A stretch of DNA of 63,594 nt from Planctomycetota bacterium (lineage in GTDB: Bacteria; Planctomycetota; UBA1135; UBA2386), in NCBI GenBank assembly GCA_016795295.1, contig JAEUHP010000014.1, forward strand, positions 1 through 63,594, written 5' to 3'. A model generated the notes under the pieces. That model ran no database searches, was not told the origin of the DNA, and saw only the letters and a list, made by a program, of their open reading frames with translations. Shown here piece by piece: positions 49,848-61,336 of the stretch; position 1 is the stretch's first letter, and each line of letters starts with the position of its first letter. A program made the translations under genes and the position numbers.

Positions 49848-51187
49848 GTGCTGCCCCGGCACCGCATCTCCTGGCGCATCGGCTTGCCGTTCGTCCTGCT
49901 CGTGCTCGCGGCCGGCGGCTTGCTGGCCGTTTGGTTCACCACCCAGCGCACCGCCGACCGCCACCGCGAACTGCTGGCGCTGGCCAGGCGCAACGCCGAG
50001 TTCGTGCCGCGCGCCGGCCTGCCGACCAGTGACAAGATGGCCGAGGACCTCGAAGCGGTGCTCGGCCACGGCGTGCACTTCCGCGTCGACGGCGTCCTGG
50101 TGCGCAAGGTGGCGGAACCGCTGGCCAGCGCGCTGCTCGCGGTGCCGGCCGACGGCCAGGTGCACACCCTCGCCGATGGCGAAGTCACGGCGGCGCGCAT
50201 CGACCCGCGCCGCGAACTGCTGCTGGTGCAGACCCCGCCGAGTGGCGATCCCCGCCTGCTGCCGGCCCTGCTGGTGGTCGGCGCCCTGGCGCTCCTGTTG
50301 GCGTGGTCGGTCGGCCGCAGTCTGGTGCGCCCGCTGCAGCGGCTCGCCGGCCAGCTGCCGCGCATCGACGACGCCGGCCCTTTGCTGGTCCCGGGAGTCG
50401 AGCGCGCCGACGAGATCGGCGATCTGGCGCGCGCGTTCGCGGCCACGCGGACGGCCCTGGCGGCGGAGCGGCAGCAACGCCTGCAGGCCGAACGGCTCGC
50501 CGTGCTGGGCCGCATGACCGCCGCCCTGGCCCACGAAGTGCAGAATCCGGTCGCGGCCATCTCGATGCACGCACAGTTGCTGCGCGGCGGCCCTGCCGAT
50601 GCCGTGGCGCGGCTGCTCGAGCGCGAAGCCGAGGCACTGGCCGACCTGGTGCACCAGTGGCTGTTCCTGTGCCGCCCGGAGCCGCCAGCGTGCACCCCCA
50701 CCGAGCTCGGCGGCCTGCTCGACGAACTGTGCGCCGGCATGGCGCCGCAGTTCGCGCATGCTGCCGTGCAAGTGTTGGTGCAGCGCGCTGGCGACCTGAC
50801 GCTGGCCGTCGACCGGCGGCGTCTGCGCCAGGTGCTGCACAACCTGCTGCGCAACGCCGTGCAGGCGATGCCGACCGGGGGCCGCGTCGACGTCACCGCC
50901 CGCGGCACGGCGGGCGCCGTGACGATCACCATCGCCGACCAGGGGCCCGGCTTCTCGGCGGCGGCGCTGCAGCGCTACGGCGAGTTCTTCTTCAGCGAGA
51001 AGGAAGGCGGCATGGGCATCGGCCTGGCGGTGGCGCGCGAGATCCTGCGCGCCCACGGTGGTAGCCTCGCCGTGGCGAACCAGCCAGCCGGCGGCGCACT
51101 GGTCACGGTGACCCTGCCCCGCCCCACGGCCATGCCGCCCTCGCCGCCACCCAGGCCCCTGCCCGAACCCCTGCAAAGCCACACGCC

Positions 51188-51191
<4 letters not shown>
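49848..51191 (+). CDS. Sensor histidine kinase
   Basis: 447 residues from GTG. Two membrane helices (IGLPFVLLVLAAGGLLAVWF about 11-30; PALLVVGALALLLAWSVG about 139-156) flank a ~100-residue sensor loop. A HAMP-like linker follows, then the dimerisation domain with the phosphorylatable His229 (ALAHEVQNPVAAIS). ATPase boxes: NLLRNAVQAM (N), IADQGPGFS (G1), and GGMGIGLAVAREIL (G2). The C-terminus is Pro-rich. The stop overlaps the GTG of the NtrC-type regulator (GTGA), so the pair is an operon and a two-component system. Confidence 0.94.
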
Positions 51192-52693
<1,502 letters not shown>

Positions 52694-52703
52694 CCGCGCC
52701 CGC

Positions 52704-53489
52704 TCACCACGGCGCGCGGCCGACCCGGCGACGCACCAGGTGGATCGTCGGTGGAGCGGGCCGGAGCCATGCGCCGGCGCGCAGAGCCAGCGCCACGGCG
52801 AAGCCGACCACGAAGCCGCCGATGTGCGCCCAGAACGCCACGCCGCCCCCCGTCGCTCCGGCGTCGCCGGCCAACGCCCCCTGCAGGAACTGCAGGACGA
52901 ACCAGTAGCCGAGGAAGAACGGCGCGGGCAGCACCACGAAGTCGACGAAGAAGCCCCACACCACCAGCATCTGCACGCGCGACTGCGGGTAGAGCACCAT
53001 GTAGGCCCCCATCACCCCGGCAATCGCTCCCGACGCACCGATCGTCGGCACCGCGGACTCGGGTGCCGAGTAGAGGTGCGCCAGCGACGCCGCAACGCCG
53101 CAGCCGAGGTAGAACCCGAGGTAACCGAGCCGGCCCAGGCGGTCTTCGACGTTGTCGCCGAAGATCCACAGAAACAGCATGTTGCCGAGGAAGTGCAGCC
53201 AACCGCCGTGCAGGAAGGTGCAGGTCAGCACCGTGAGCCAGTCGGGCACGGCCGCCGCCGGCATGGGCCGCGCCACCGTGCGCAGACCGCTCGCGGTGCG
53301 CACCAGGTCGCGCGCCAGCGGTGGGTGTTCGGGATCGAGCAGGCGGGCCGGCACCATGCCGAACCGTTGCACCAGCTCGCCCGAGGCATCCGCGAGCTGC
53401 AGCGCGAACACCGCCGCACACAGCGCGAGCAACGCCTGGGTGACCACCGGCCGCCGCTGCGCCGGGATGCTGTCGCGCAACGGGATCAT
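52704..53489 (-). CDS. Rhomboid-family intramembrane serine protease
   Basis: 261 residues with six to seven hydrophobic segments. Active-site signatures are [13 protein letters not shown] (Ser153) and [11 protein letters not shown] (His222), plus the structural [20 protein letters not shown], here split as [10 protein letters not shown] and [10 protein letters not shown]. It cleaves membrane-spanning substrates in the bilayer. It follows folP with a 4-bp ATGA overlap. The C-terminus is basic ([11 protein letters not shown]). Confidence 0.94.
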   Translation of the reverse strand: MIPLRDSIPAQRRPVVTQALLALCAAVFALQLADASGELVQRFGMVPARLLDPEHPPLARDLVRTASGLRTVARPMPAAAVPDWLTVLTCTFLHGGWLHFLGNMLFLWIFGDNVEDRLGRLGYLGFYLGCGVAASLAHLYSAPESAVPTIGASGAIAGVMGAYMVLYPQSRVQMLVVWGFFVDFVVLPAPFFLGYWFVLQFLQGALAGDAGATGGGVAFWAHIGGFVVGFAVALALRAGAWLRPAPPTIHLVRRRVGRAPW

Positions 53490-54304
53490 GATGCGCCTGC
53501 GATCGCCCGCTCGACCAAGAGACCATCGCGCAACGCCGCGACGTCGTGGGTGCGCAGGCATGCCGCGCCAGCGCGCGCGGCCCACAGTTCGGCGGCCAGG
53601 GTGCCAGGACCGCGCGCCGCCACAGCGCGCCCGGTGACTTCGCCCACCACCGACTTGCGCGACACGGACACCAGCCAGGGCACCCCGAGCGCCACCAGTT
53701 CGGGCAGGCGCCGCAGCACGGCGAGGCTCGGCGCGGCGGTTCGGCCGAGGAAGAATCCCATGCCCGGATCGAACACCAGGCGTTCGCGGGCGATGCCGAC
53801 CGCGGCGAACGCCGCGAGCCGTTCGGCCACGAACGCGGCGAGTTCGCGGACCAGCGTGGCACCGTCCTCGGGGTCGACCGGCCGGTCGGCGCGCCCAGCC
53901 CGGCTGCGCGAGTGCATGACCACGAAGCGCACCGCCGCCGGCGCAGCCGCAGCCGCGGCCAAGGCCGCGTCGGAGCGGAACCCGTGCACGTCGTTCAGCC
54001 AGGCGATGCCGGCTCCGGCGAAAGCCCGCATCACTTCGGGCTTGCAGGTGTCGATCGAGACCGGAACGCCCTCGGCGACCAGGGCCTCGACCACCGGTGC
54101 GAGCCGCCGCACTTCTTCGGCCGCCGGCACGTCGGCCGCATCGGGATGGGTCGATTCCGCGCCGAGATCGAGCACCTGGGCCCCTTCGGCCCACAGCCGG
54201 CGGCCGTGCGCGAGCGCCGCCTCGGCGGTGCGGAAGCGTCCGCCGTCCGAGAACGAATCGTCGGTGACGTTCACGATGCCGAACACCAACACCATGCGGG
54301 CCAT
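53486..54304 (-). CDS. folP: Dihydropteroate synthase (divergent)
   Basis: 272 residues. The pterin/pABA-binding TIM barrel is recognisable: [16 protein letters not shown] (canonical ILNVTPDSFSDGG), [11 protein letters not shown] (canonical GGESTRPGA), [16 protein letters not shown] and [26 protein letters not shown] and the end [13 protein letters not shown]. The Arg of ESTRPG is His and the Pro of NVTPD is Asp, so it may be a variant, but the SRKS motif and catalytic regions are kept. Makes dihydropteroate for folate. It starts at an ATG 31 bp after the queC stop and overlaps the rhomboid gene by 4 bp. Confidence 0.87.
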   Translation of the reverse strand: MARMVLVFGIVNVTDDSFSDGGRFRTAEAALAHGRRLWAEGAQVLDLGAESTHPDAADVPAAEEVRRLAPVVEALVAEGVPVSIDTCKPEVMRAFAGAGIAWLNDVHGFRSDAALAAAAAAPAAVRFVVMHSRSRAGRADRPVDPEDGATLVRELAAFVAERLAAFAAVGIARERLVFDPGMGFFLGRTAAPSLAVLRRLPELVALGVPWLVSVSRKSVVGEVTGRAVAARGPGTLAAELWAARAGAACLRTHDVAALRDGLLVERAIAGAS

Positions 54305-54335
54305 GGTTGGTCCACCGCCCGCCGAGCGCAAGCGC

Positions 54336-54980
54336 TCAGCGGGCGAAACGAGAGCGCAGGCACGATTCACAGGTGCCGCACGGCTGCGCGCCGCCTTCGT
54401 AACACGACCAGAAGTCGGCCGCCGTGAACCCCAGCCGCAGCGCGGCGGCTTGGATCTGCGGCTTGTCGAACGCCAAGGTCGGACTCACCACGCGCACGCC
54501 CGAGCGCGTGCCGAGCCGCAGCAGTGCCGTCGCGGCGGCGACGAACTCTGCGGAGTTGTCGGGGAAGGTGGCCGCCTCTTCGCGGTTGAAGCCAGCCACC
54601 ACCGCGTCGGCACCACAGCTCTCCGCCACCGCCGCGGCCGCGGCGACGAACAAGGCATTGCGCGCCGGCACCCACACCCGCGCAGCGCTGGCGGCGTCGC
54701 CGGGCCGGGCAGCCGTGCCGCGCGGCAGTTCGCCACCGCCCGCCAACAGGGCCGAACCGGCCGCACGGGCGAGCGTGCCGAGCCAGGGCAGCGCCAACAC
54801 GGTGAGCGGCACGCCGAACCGCTGTGCCAACCGGGTCGCCGCCGCGTGCTCAGGCTGTGCGGCACGCTGGCCGTAGTCACAGAACACGGCGGCCACGAGC
54901 TGCTGCCCGCTGTGCGCGGCGAACAGCGCGGCTGCGACTCCGGAGTCGAGCCCACCCGACAGCAACACCACGCCGCGCAT
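54336..54980 (-). CDS. queC: 7-cyano-7-deazaguanine synthase
   Basis: 214 residues. The PP-loop is VVLLSGGLDSGVAAAL; the second conserved stretch is VWVPARNALFVAAAAAVAES; the zinc-binding Cys cluster near the C-terminus is SCYEGGAQPCGTCESC. It converts 7-carboxy-7-deazaguanine to preQ0 for queuosine. It is in a cluster with folP and rhomboid; a GTP-derived pterin-like route links QueC and FolP substrates distantly. The stop of the 961-residue lipoprotein lies 12 bp away on the same strand, queC being transcribed after it. Confidence 0.95.
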   Translation of the reverse strand: MRGVVLLSGGLDSGVAAALFAAHSGQQLVAAVFCDYGQRAAQPEHAAATRLAQRFGVPLTVLALPWLGTLARAAGSALLAGGGELPRGTAARPGDAASAARVWVPARNALFVAAAAAVAESCGADAVVAGFNREEAATFPDNSAEFVAAATALLRLGTRSGVRVVSPTLAFDKPQIQAAALRLGFTAADFWSCYEGGAQPCGTCESCLRSRFAR

Positions 54981-54992
54981 GGGCCAGGCGGC

Positions 54993-57878
54993 TCAGTTCA
55001 CCGTGAACGGCACCGACGTCGAGCGCGCGTAGTGCACTTCGAGGCGCAGCCGGTCGGCGAGCAGGTAGTTGATCGCCTGGGTGCCGTAGCTGCGTCGGTC
55101 TTCGACGCGCAACGTCCAGGTGCCCGGCTGCAAGCCCTGCACACTGCGGCTGGCCAGATCGGGGAACTGCACGGTCTTGGGCGGTCCCGCGTCGTCGGTG
55201 TCCGGCACCAACACGAACCACAGGCGGCCGTTCGCGTCGCGGGCGGTGATCTCGTGGAACGCCGCCCCCGTGAAGCCGGCGTCGTGGTCCAACACGTCTT
55301 CGAAGGTCACCGCCGGCGAACCGGCGAACGGCCCCGTGGGCGGCGTGATGGTCGGAATGCCCGGCGGGTCGGTCGGATCGATGACCCCGAACAGGGCGAG
55401 GTACAACGCGCGGTGCCGGCTCACCCGCCCCGCCGTGTCTCGGGCTTCGGTGCACAGCCACAGCAGCGGCTCATAGTCGGCGAAGCCCAAGAGCCACGCA
55501 TTGCCGAACGTCGCCTGCACGGTGTAGGTCGCGCCACCCGCTGCCACCGCCCGACCGACACCGGCCAACGCCTGGCCGCCGAAACCGGACAGGGATGCCA
55601 GCATGCGCACCACCGGGCGGCCACCGACCAGGTTGGCGGTGTCGAGTCCCGTCGCCAGAGCGAAGTCCTTGGCCGCAGGGCTGCTCACGTTGGTCGTGGT
55701 GTTCGGCGCATTGATCAGCGCCAAGGTCTGGGTCGAGGTGCTGCCGGGCGCTGCAGGTGCAGCCGGCGGAGTCGGCACCACCAAGGTCGGCCCGAGCATC
55801 TGGATGCCCTGGGTGACGAAACCGGTTGCCGAACCGGGCTCGAACACGCCGCCGAACCCGGTGATCATCTGCATGCGGTTGGGCAGGATCGCGGTCGGCG
55901 GGATCGCCGTCGCCGCACTCGGGGTGGTCTGCACCGCCAGCACCGTGGCGTCGTCGTAGGTGTTGTTGCCGATCAGGGCGGTGGCGCCTGCCCCGGGCTG
56001 GAACGCCACGGTGCCGTCGAACGTCGCAGTGGCGTTCTGCAGCGGCCGCAGCGGCAGGCACACGCGCGCCGCAGCGGTGCTGTGCAAGGTCACCAAGTGG
56101 TAGCCGGCGCGCACGATCGTCACGGTGCGGGTCGCACCGCCGATGCCAGCGAACACCGCGCGGCCCTCCGCGTCCGTGGTCCCGAGGTGTTGTACCGTGG
56201 CCGGCACGGTCACCGTGTCTTCGTCGACCAACACCGAGGCGTTGGCGATCGGCGCCAGGGTCGCCAGGTCGTAGGCTTCGACCACCAACGTGTCGGTGAA
56301 GATGCCGTTCACCACGCCGCGTTGCACGATGTTGCCAGTCACCGGACCCGCCAGCATGTTGCCGGCGCGATCCGTCAGCGTCAGGCTGTAGGGACGGGGC
56401 GCCGGCAGCCGGCCGAGCGGCAGCGGCTTCAACACGAAGCGTCCGTCGCTCGACGACGCGAACAAGCCCACTTCGGGCGAGACCCCGTCCGTGAGCGCCG
56501 CCGCAGCGATCTGCTCGCTGGCCCTGCCGAAAGCGGCGAACGACACCTGGTCCGCGTACAGGTCGTTGCCGGTGGCGGGCCCGGGCGGCCCGAGTTTGGT
56601 CACGGTGGGCAGCGTCACGTCGAACAGCGGCCGGTCCGTGTTGGCGCTCAGCACATAGCCGGAGTGCTCCGAACCGCGCTGCAGCTGCGCTGCCAAAGTG
56701 ACCTCGCCTTCATCGAGTTTGGGCCGTGTCAGCGAGCCCAAGGCCCCCGCGAAGTCCACGATCGCGGTCTGCGCGCCCGCACTCGCCAACACCACCGAAC
56801 GCTCGATGAAAGCCAGGTCCCCGGTGGCCGTGGTGTTGCGGTCGCCCCCGTAGACGCGCGCCACCACCCGGTCGCCCACCAGCGCGTCGGCCGGCACGGA
56901 CACGTGCAACACCAGGTTGGCGAAGTTGCCGCGGTTGATCTTGTTCGGGAACTCCGGCGCAGGGTTGCCGACCACCACCGCCGCCGTCGGCGCCGCCGGC
57001 CCCACGGTGCGGAACGTCGCGAACGGAGTCCGGCGCTGGAAGTCGAGCCGGCCGTTGTTCGGGAACAGAATCGTGTCGTCGACCACCAGTTCGTGGTTGG
57101 TCGAAGGGGCCAAGGCCGCGTTCGGCTGGAAGCGCAGGATCCGCGGATCGTCGACCGTCCCCGCCGACAGGGCTGCTTCCAAGGTGCCCGGCAGACTCAC
57201 GCCGCCCTGCGGTCGCAACCGCACGTTGGCCGTGGTCACCGAGCTCAAGGTGCACGGCCGATCGAACACCACGTAGTAGGCCGCCTCCCGGATCATGTCC
57301 CGCTGGTTGCTGCGCGGGAACGTGGTCAGGATGCGGCCGTTGCGGATCGACTCGTCCTGGTTCACCTGGAACTCGGAGAGCACGTCGCCCGTGGCATTGG
57401 CCACCTGCAGGTCGATGCCGTCGGTGTCGCGCGGACCGGGCAGCGCCAGCACCTGGTAGGTCGGATTGCTCTCGTTGGACAACGACGTGGGGCGGATCAC
57501 CAGGAGTCGCCCCGACGCCAGGAAATCGTAGGCCACCGGCACGTTCTGGGTCTGGCCCTTCACCCGCACCACGATCTTGGCGTCGGTGCCGCCGGGCGTG
57601 GTCGGCAAGATCGAGGCTTCGTGCATGCTCTCGCTGAACTCGACCACGATCGGCACCGTGGTCTGCCAGCCGCTGCCGCTCGGGAACGTCGCCCGGACTT
57701 GCGGCACACCGCGCCGCGCGTCCCCGCCTGCCTTGACCACCTGGACGCGGGAATTCGTGGGGCCAGGCGTCGGGCCTGGGTTGCCGACGTTCGGGTCGAA
57801 GGCACGACCGACGTTGTCGCAGGCGGTCGCGGCGAGCAGGCAGGCGCCGAGCAGTGGCACGCGGAGGAAGTTCGGCAT
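54993..57878 (-). CDS. Large beta-rich lipoprotein
   Basis: 961 residues with lipobox (LLAATACDN) after a signal sequence. The bulk is Ig-like/Big-type beta domains with the Big_5-like signatures VPIVVEFSESMHEASILP and AAYYVVFDRPCTLSSVTTAN, and a later carboxypeptidase-regulatory-like repeat (ANASVLVDEDTVTVPATV, RAVFAGIGGATRTVTIVR). The last part has a P-loop-free Asp-rich domain ending in ARSTSVPFTVN. No catalytic motif stands out. Probable cell-surface structural or sensory protein. Immediately upstream of queC, so expression of the downstream genes may depend on it. Confidence 0.85.
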   Translation of the reverse strand: MPNFLRVPLLGACLLAATACDNVGRAFDPNVGNPGPTPGPTNSRVQVVKAGGDARRGVPQVRATFPSGSGWQTTVPIVVEFSESMHEASILPTTPGGTDAKIVVRVKGQTQNVPVAYDFLASGRLLVIRPTSLSNESNPTYQVLALPGPRDTDGIDLQVANATGDVLSEFQVNQDESIRNGRILTTFPRSNQRDMIREAAYYVVFDRPCTLSSVTTANVRLRPQGGVSLPGTLEAALSAGTVDDPRILRFQPNAALAPSTNHELVVDDTILFPNNGRLDFQRRTPFATFRTVGPAAPTAAVVVGNPAPEFPNKINRGNFANLVLHVSVPADALVGDRVVARVYGGDRNTTATGDLAFIERSVVLASAGAQTAIVDFAGALGSLTRPKLDEGEVTLAAQLQRGSEHSGYVLSANTDRPLFDVTLPTVTKLGPPGPATGNDLYADQVSFAAFGRASEQIAAAALTDGVSPEVGLFASSSDGRFVLKPLPLGRLPAPRPYSLTLTDRAGNMLAGPVTGNIVQRGVVNGIFTDTLVVEAYDLATLAPIANASVLVDEDTVTVPATVQHLGTTDAEGRAVFAGIGGATRTVTIVRAGYHLVTLHSTAAARVCLPLRPLQNATATFDGTVAFQPGAGATALIGNNTYDDATVLAVQTTPSAATAIPPTAILPNRMQMITGFGGVFEPGSATGFVTQGIQMLGPTLVVPTPPAAPAAPGSTSTQTLALINAPNTTTNVSSPAAKDFALATGLDTANLVGGRPVVRMLASLSGFGGQALAGVGRAVAAGGATYTVQATFGNAWLLGFADYEPLLWLCTEARDTAGRVSRHRALYLALFGVIDPTDPPGIPTITPPTGPFAGSPAVTFEDVLDHDAGFTGAAFHEITARDANGRLWFVLVPDTDDAGPPKTVQFPDLASRSVQGLQPGTWTLRVEDRRSYGTQAINYLLADRLRLEVHYARSTSVPFTVN

Positions 57879-57979
57879 CGGGTCGTGGGTTGGGCGCGAC
57901 CGACGGACGGCCGCAGACGGCGATTATTCCCGAAGCCGGGGCTGGGCAACAGGTAGTCCGCGCATTCCCGGGCCGCCGG

Positions 57980-59089
57980 TCACCCCCGCGCCCCCACCGT
58001 CAGCATCGGCCCGGCGGGGGGTGTCGTGCTGGCCTGCAGATTGAACAGCCAGGTCAACAGGAAGAACGTCGACTTGCTGTCCAGGTCGGCGTCGTCGACA
58101 TACCACCAGCGCCCCCGGTAACGCACCGCCGCATAGGCGGGCTCGGGCCGGGTCTCGCTGTGGCGCACCCGAAACAGGCCGCCGACCAGTTGCTGCCAGT
58201 CGTAGGGCTTGCCGTCCGTGCCGAGCGTGGTCGTGGCCAAGCCCTCGGCGAGATCCGCCTCGGGCACTTCGACGCCCAGCGACAGAAAGAACATCACGCC
58301 GAGCAACGACCGGGTTTGCAAGACCACTGCGCAGCCCGACCCCGGGCCGAGTCCGCTGCGCACCGGGAATTCGCAGCACGATGCGTCGAGGGCCAGGCGG
58401 CGCCGCAACTCGGACAACCTTGGATCCCCAGCACCCGTGCCCAGCAGAAACCGCGGCGACTGCAGATCCAGCGGCGCGCGGTTGGCGTCGACGCCATCGA
58501 GCATGCCGGACAGATGGCCTTCGGTCTGCAGTTCCCGCAGCAGCCGGCTCAGGGCCAGGAAATCACGCGCGTCCGGAGCGCGGGCAGGCGTCGGCCCCGC
58601 CGTGCTGGGCGCGTTCGGGACCCCGTTGATCTGCTGCACGCAACAGCGCAGCAGCCGTTCGATGCTCCAGCCGGATTGGGCCAGCAAGAACAAGGGCTGT
58701 GGCCCGATCGGCGCCAACAGATGCCGGGAGAACTCCTCCCCCTGCAGTGGCACGTAGGTGATGGTCGGAGCCTCTTCGTAGGCGACGTTCAAACCGCCCG
58801 AGACCACCGTGCGGCTGGAGACGTCGGTGCCGACGTCCACGCCCGCTTTGACGCCCGTCTGCAGCGAGTAGCGGGCCAGCACCGAGCCGATCTGGACGAA
58901 CTGCGGGGTGTCGCGGTAGCGCAACCGCACCAGGTTCAGCAACAGCTGCTCGTTCCAAGACCGGGCGATCGCTTCGTTGTAGTCGAAGCGCGCCGCCTGG
59001 ATGCTGCCCGGCCCGAGCGGCGCACAGCCCGAACTGAGCACCAGCACCGCCAGCAGCACCGCGCCAGTCCACCGCCATGGATGCTCCAT
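57980..59089 (-). CDS. Conserved lipoprotein of unknown function
   Basis: 369 residues. Lipobox VLSSGCAPL follows a short signal. The strongest region is ARFDYNEAIARSWNEQLLL followed by NLVRLRYRDTPQFVQIGSVL and ARYSLQTG; I recognise this pattern from lipoproteins of many proteobacteria that have no known function. The C-terminal ~120 residues (LLGVMFFLSLGVEVPEADL, YRGRWWYVDDADLDS) are also conserved there. Start chosen at ATG 59089, not the longer frame to 59140, because it gives a proper signal sequence. It is divergent from the RluA gene. Confidence 0.82.
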   Translation of the reverse strand: MEHPWRWTGAVLLAVLVLSSGCAPLGPGSIQAARFDYNEAIARSWNEQLLLNLVRLRYRDTPQFVQIGSVLARYSLQTGVKAGVDVGTDVSSRTVVSGGLNVAYEEAPTITYVPLQGEEFSRHLLAPIGPQPLFLLAQSGWSIERLLRCCVQQINGVPNAPSTAGPTPARAPDARDFLALSRLLRELQTEGHLSGMLDGVDANRAPLDLQSPRFLLGTGAGDPRLSELRRRLALDASCCEFPVRSGLGPGSGCAVVLQTRSLLGVMFFLSLGVEVPEADLAEGLATTTLGTDGKPYDWQQLVGGLFRVRHSETRPEPAYAAVRYRGRWWYVDDADLDSKSTFFLLTWLFNLQASTTPPAGPMLTVGARG

Positions 59090-59123
59090 GAGCACAGCGT
59101 AAAACCGCTTGGTCCGGTCCACC

Positions 59124-60065
59124 ATGGCCAAGCGGGCCATGCCGGCTTACCCTGCCCGCATCGACCCCCGCAACGGCAACTTCTCCACGGCTTCGGACCA
59201 GCCCGCCGACCGCCTCGACCGCGCCATCCGGGCCGCCCGACCGGACCTGTCGTGGGGCCAGATCCGCAGCCTGATCGAACGCGGCAAGGTGCGCGTCGCC
59301 GGCACCCTGGCCACCGAGTCCGGTCAGCTGGTCCCTCCCGGCAGCGCCGTGAGCATCGACGTGGCCGCCCCCCGCCGCAGCAAGGCGGCCGGCGCCCCGC
59401 CGCTCGCCGCCGAACGCGTCCTGCACCAGGACCGCGAGGTCGTGGTGGTCGACAAACCCGCAGGCCTGCCGACCGTGCCCTTCGGCGACCAGTCGGACAC
59501 CCTCGAACAGCGCCTCAAGGCCCTGCTCGGCCAGCCGGTGCACGTCGTGCAGCGCCTCGACCGCGACACCAGCGGCGTGTTGGTGTTCGCCCGCACCCGC
59601 GCCGCCTTCGAACACCTCGAACACCAGTTCCGCCGGCACACCGTGCACCGCCGCTACCTGGCACTCGCCCACGGCGAAGTGGCGGGTGGCACCATCCGCA
59701 CCTTCCTGGGCCCAGACCGCGGCGACGGCCTGCGCGGTTCGATCCCGAACCAGGAACTCGGCAAGGAAGCGATCACCCATGTCGAACCGCTCCAGGCCCT
59801 GCGCGGTGCCACCTTGATCGCCTGCCGCCTGGAGACGGGGCGCACCCACCAGATCCGCATCCACCTGGCCGAGCGGGGCCACATGCTGCTCGGCGAACGG
59901 GGTTACGTGCGCGACCACCGGGGCCCGGTGTTGCCCGCCCCACGGCTCATGCTGCACGCCGCCGAACTGGGCTTCGTGCACCCGGGCCGCGAGGTGCCGA
60001 TGCGCTTCCAGGTGCCACTGCCCGACGACCTGACCGCAGTGCTCGACAGCCTGCGGCCGGCCTGA
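59124..60065 (+). CDS. RluA-family pseudouridine synthase with S4 domain
   Basis: 313 residues. S4 RNA-binding domain at about 25-80 (RLDRAIRAARPDLSWGQIRSLIERGKV, seen as DRAIRAARPDLSWGQ and RSLIERGKVRVAG). Catalytic motif VQRLDRDTSGVLVF with Asp146; LETGRTHQIRIHLAERGHML is the RluA family stretch. Modifies uridines in rRNA or tRNA; the exact site cannot be called, RluD-like large-subunit targets are most likely. The start is uncertain: ATGs at 59124 and 59139 both work. A short acidic tail is present. Confidence 0.93.
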   Translation: MAKRAMPAYPARIDPRNGNFSTASDQPADRLDRAIRAARPDLSWGQIRSLIERGKVRVAGTLATESGQLVPPGSAVSIDVAAPRRSKAAGAPPLAAERVLHQDREVVVVDKPAGLPTVPFGDQSDTLEQRLKALLGQPVHVVQRLDRDTSGVLVFARTRAAFEHLEHQFRRHTVHRRYLALAHGEVAGGTIRTFLGPDRGDGLRGSIPNQELGKEAITHVEPLQALRGATLIACRLETGRTHQIRIHLAERGHMLLGERGYVRDHRGPVLPAPRLMLHAAELGFVHPGREVPMRFQVPLPDDLTAVLDSLRPA

Positions 60066-60093
60066 TCCCCGCGGGTGCCCGGCGGGCCGTCGC

Positions 60094-60134
60094 CCACCGG
60101 GTGGCAACGGCCATGGCGGGAACCACCCGGGTGG
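60094..60134. promoter_or_regulatory. Two palindromic words spaced about 29 bp upstream of mqnE
   Basis: CCACCGGGTGG (60094-60104) and CCACCCGGGTGG (60123-60134) are near-identical palindromes, each followed by CAA. Their centres are about 29 bp apart, near three helical turns, and the second ends 61 bp before the mqnE start. This suits a dimeric operator. It may alternatively be two hairpins acting on the end of the rluA-like transcript. Confidence 0.4.
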
Positions 60135-60195
60135 CAAACCGCGCCGAACCACCCTTCTCCAAAGCCCCGCCGCGCCCTACCCTTCCGGGCCCATC

Positions 60196-61335
60196 ATGAC
60201 TGCGTTCGCCTACGCCCACCTGGACGAATCCCTGGCCCAGAAGCTGATCGACCGCGCCGGCCTCGGCGACCTCGACCGCAAAGTGCAGAACGGCGAACGG
60301 CTGTCGTTCGAAGACGGCGTGCGCCTCTACCAGACGCCGTATCTGGCCGCCGTCGGGCTGATGGCCCAGCGGGTGCGCACCCAGCGGCACGGGCGCAAGG
60401 TGTATTTCAACGTCAACCAGCACGTGAACTACACCAACATCTGCATCTACTCGTGCAAGTTCTGTGCGTTCGCGGCCAAGGAGGGCGAGGCGCGCGGCTA
60501 CCTGATGACGCCCGAGGTGGTCGAGCAGAAGGTGCGTGAGCAGTTGCACCGGCCCGTCACCGAAGTGCACATGGTCGCCGGCATCCACCCGACGATGCCG
60601 TACCAGTACTACCTCGACGTGGTGCGCGCAGCGAAGCGCGCGCGCCCGGACATCCACGTCAAGGCGTTCACCATGGTCGAGATCGACCACATCCTGAAGA
60701 TCTCCGGCAAGAGCGAAGACGAAGTGTTCGCCGACCTGCGCGAAGCGGGCCTCGGCTCGTGCCCGGGCGGCGGCGCCGAAGTGCTGGTCGACCGCGTGCA
60801 CAAAGCCGTGTTCCGCGAGAAGCAGGGCCCGCAGGGCTGGCTCGACACCGCGCGCAAGGTGCAGCGCGCCGGCTTCCAGATGAACGCGACGATGCTCTAC
60901 GGCCACATCGAACGCGTCGACGAACGGGTGCAGCACTTGGTGAAGCTGCGCGAACTGCAGGACGAGTGCGGCGGCTTCATGGCCTACATCCCGCTGGCGT
61001 TCTGGCCCTACCACACCGATCTGGCCAACTACGGCCACGTCACCACCGGCTGGCTCGACCTGCGTTCGATCGCCGTGGGCCGGCTGATGCTCGACAATTT
61101 CCCGCACCTGAAGGCCTACTGGATCATGCTGACCCAGGAGTCGGCGCAGAGTGCCTTGAGCTTCGGCGCCAACGACATCGACGGCACGGTGACCGAGGAG
61201 AAGATCACCCACGACGCCGGCACCACCGAGCCGCAACGTCTGGACGAGACGCAATTGTGCCACCTGATCCGCGAAGCGGGTTTCGAGCCGGTGCAGCGCA
61301 GCACCGTCTACCAGGAACTCGGCGCCGCCGGGTGA
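60196..61335 (+). CDS. mqnE: Aminofutalosine synthase MqnE (radical SAM)
   Basis: 379 residues, standard. The radical SAM cluster motif is CIYSCKFC (Cys83, 87, 90), set in NYTNICIYSC, as in MqnE. Other landmarks are EVHMVAGIHPTMPYQYY, KAFTMVEIDHILKISGKSE, GLGSCPGGGAEVL and the C-terminal FWPYHTDLANYGH, with DIDGTVTEEKITHDAG. The enzyme joins 3-[(1-carboxyvinyl)oxy]benzoate with SAM to make 6-amino-6-deoxyfutalosine in the futalosine route to menaquinone. The gene is preceded by palindromic words and followed directly by a methyltransferase gene. Confidence 0.96.
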   Translation: MTAFAYAHLDESLAQKLIDRAGLGDLDRKVQNGERLSFEDGVRLYQTPYLAAVGLMAQRVRTQRHGRKVYFNVNQHVNYTNICIYSCKFCAFAAKEGEARGYLMTPEVVEQKVREQLHRPVTEVHMVAGIHPTMPYQYYLDVVRAAKRARPDIHVKAFTMVEIDHILKISGKSEDEVFADLREAGLGSCPGGGAEVLVDRVHKAVFREKQGPQGWLDTARKVQRAGFQMNATMLYGHIERVDERVQHLVKLRELQDECGGFMAYIPLAFWPYHTDLANYGHVTTGWLDLRSIAVGRLMLDNFPHLKAYWIMLTQESAQSALSFGANDIDGTVTEEKITHDAGTTEPQRLDETQLCHLIREAGFEPVQRSTVYQELGAAG

Positions 61336-61336
61336 C

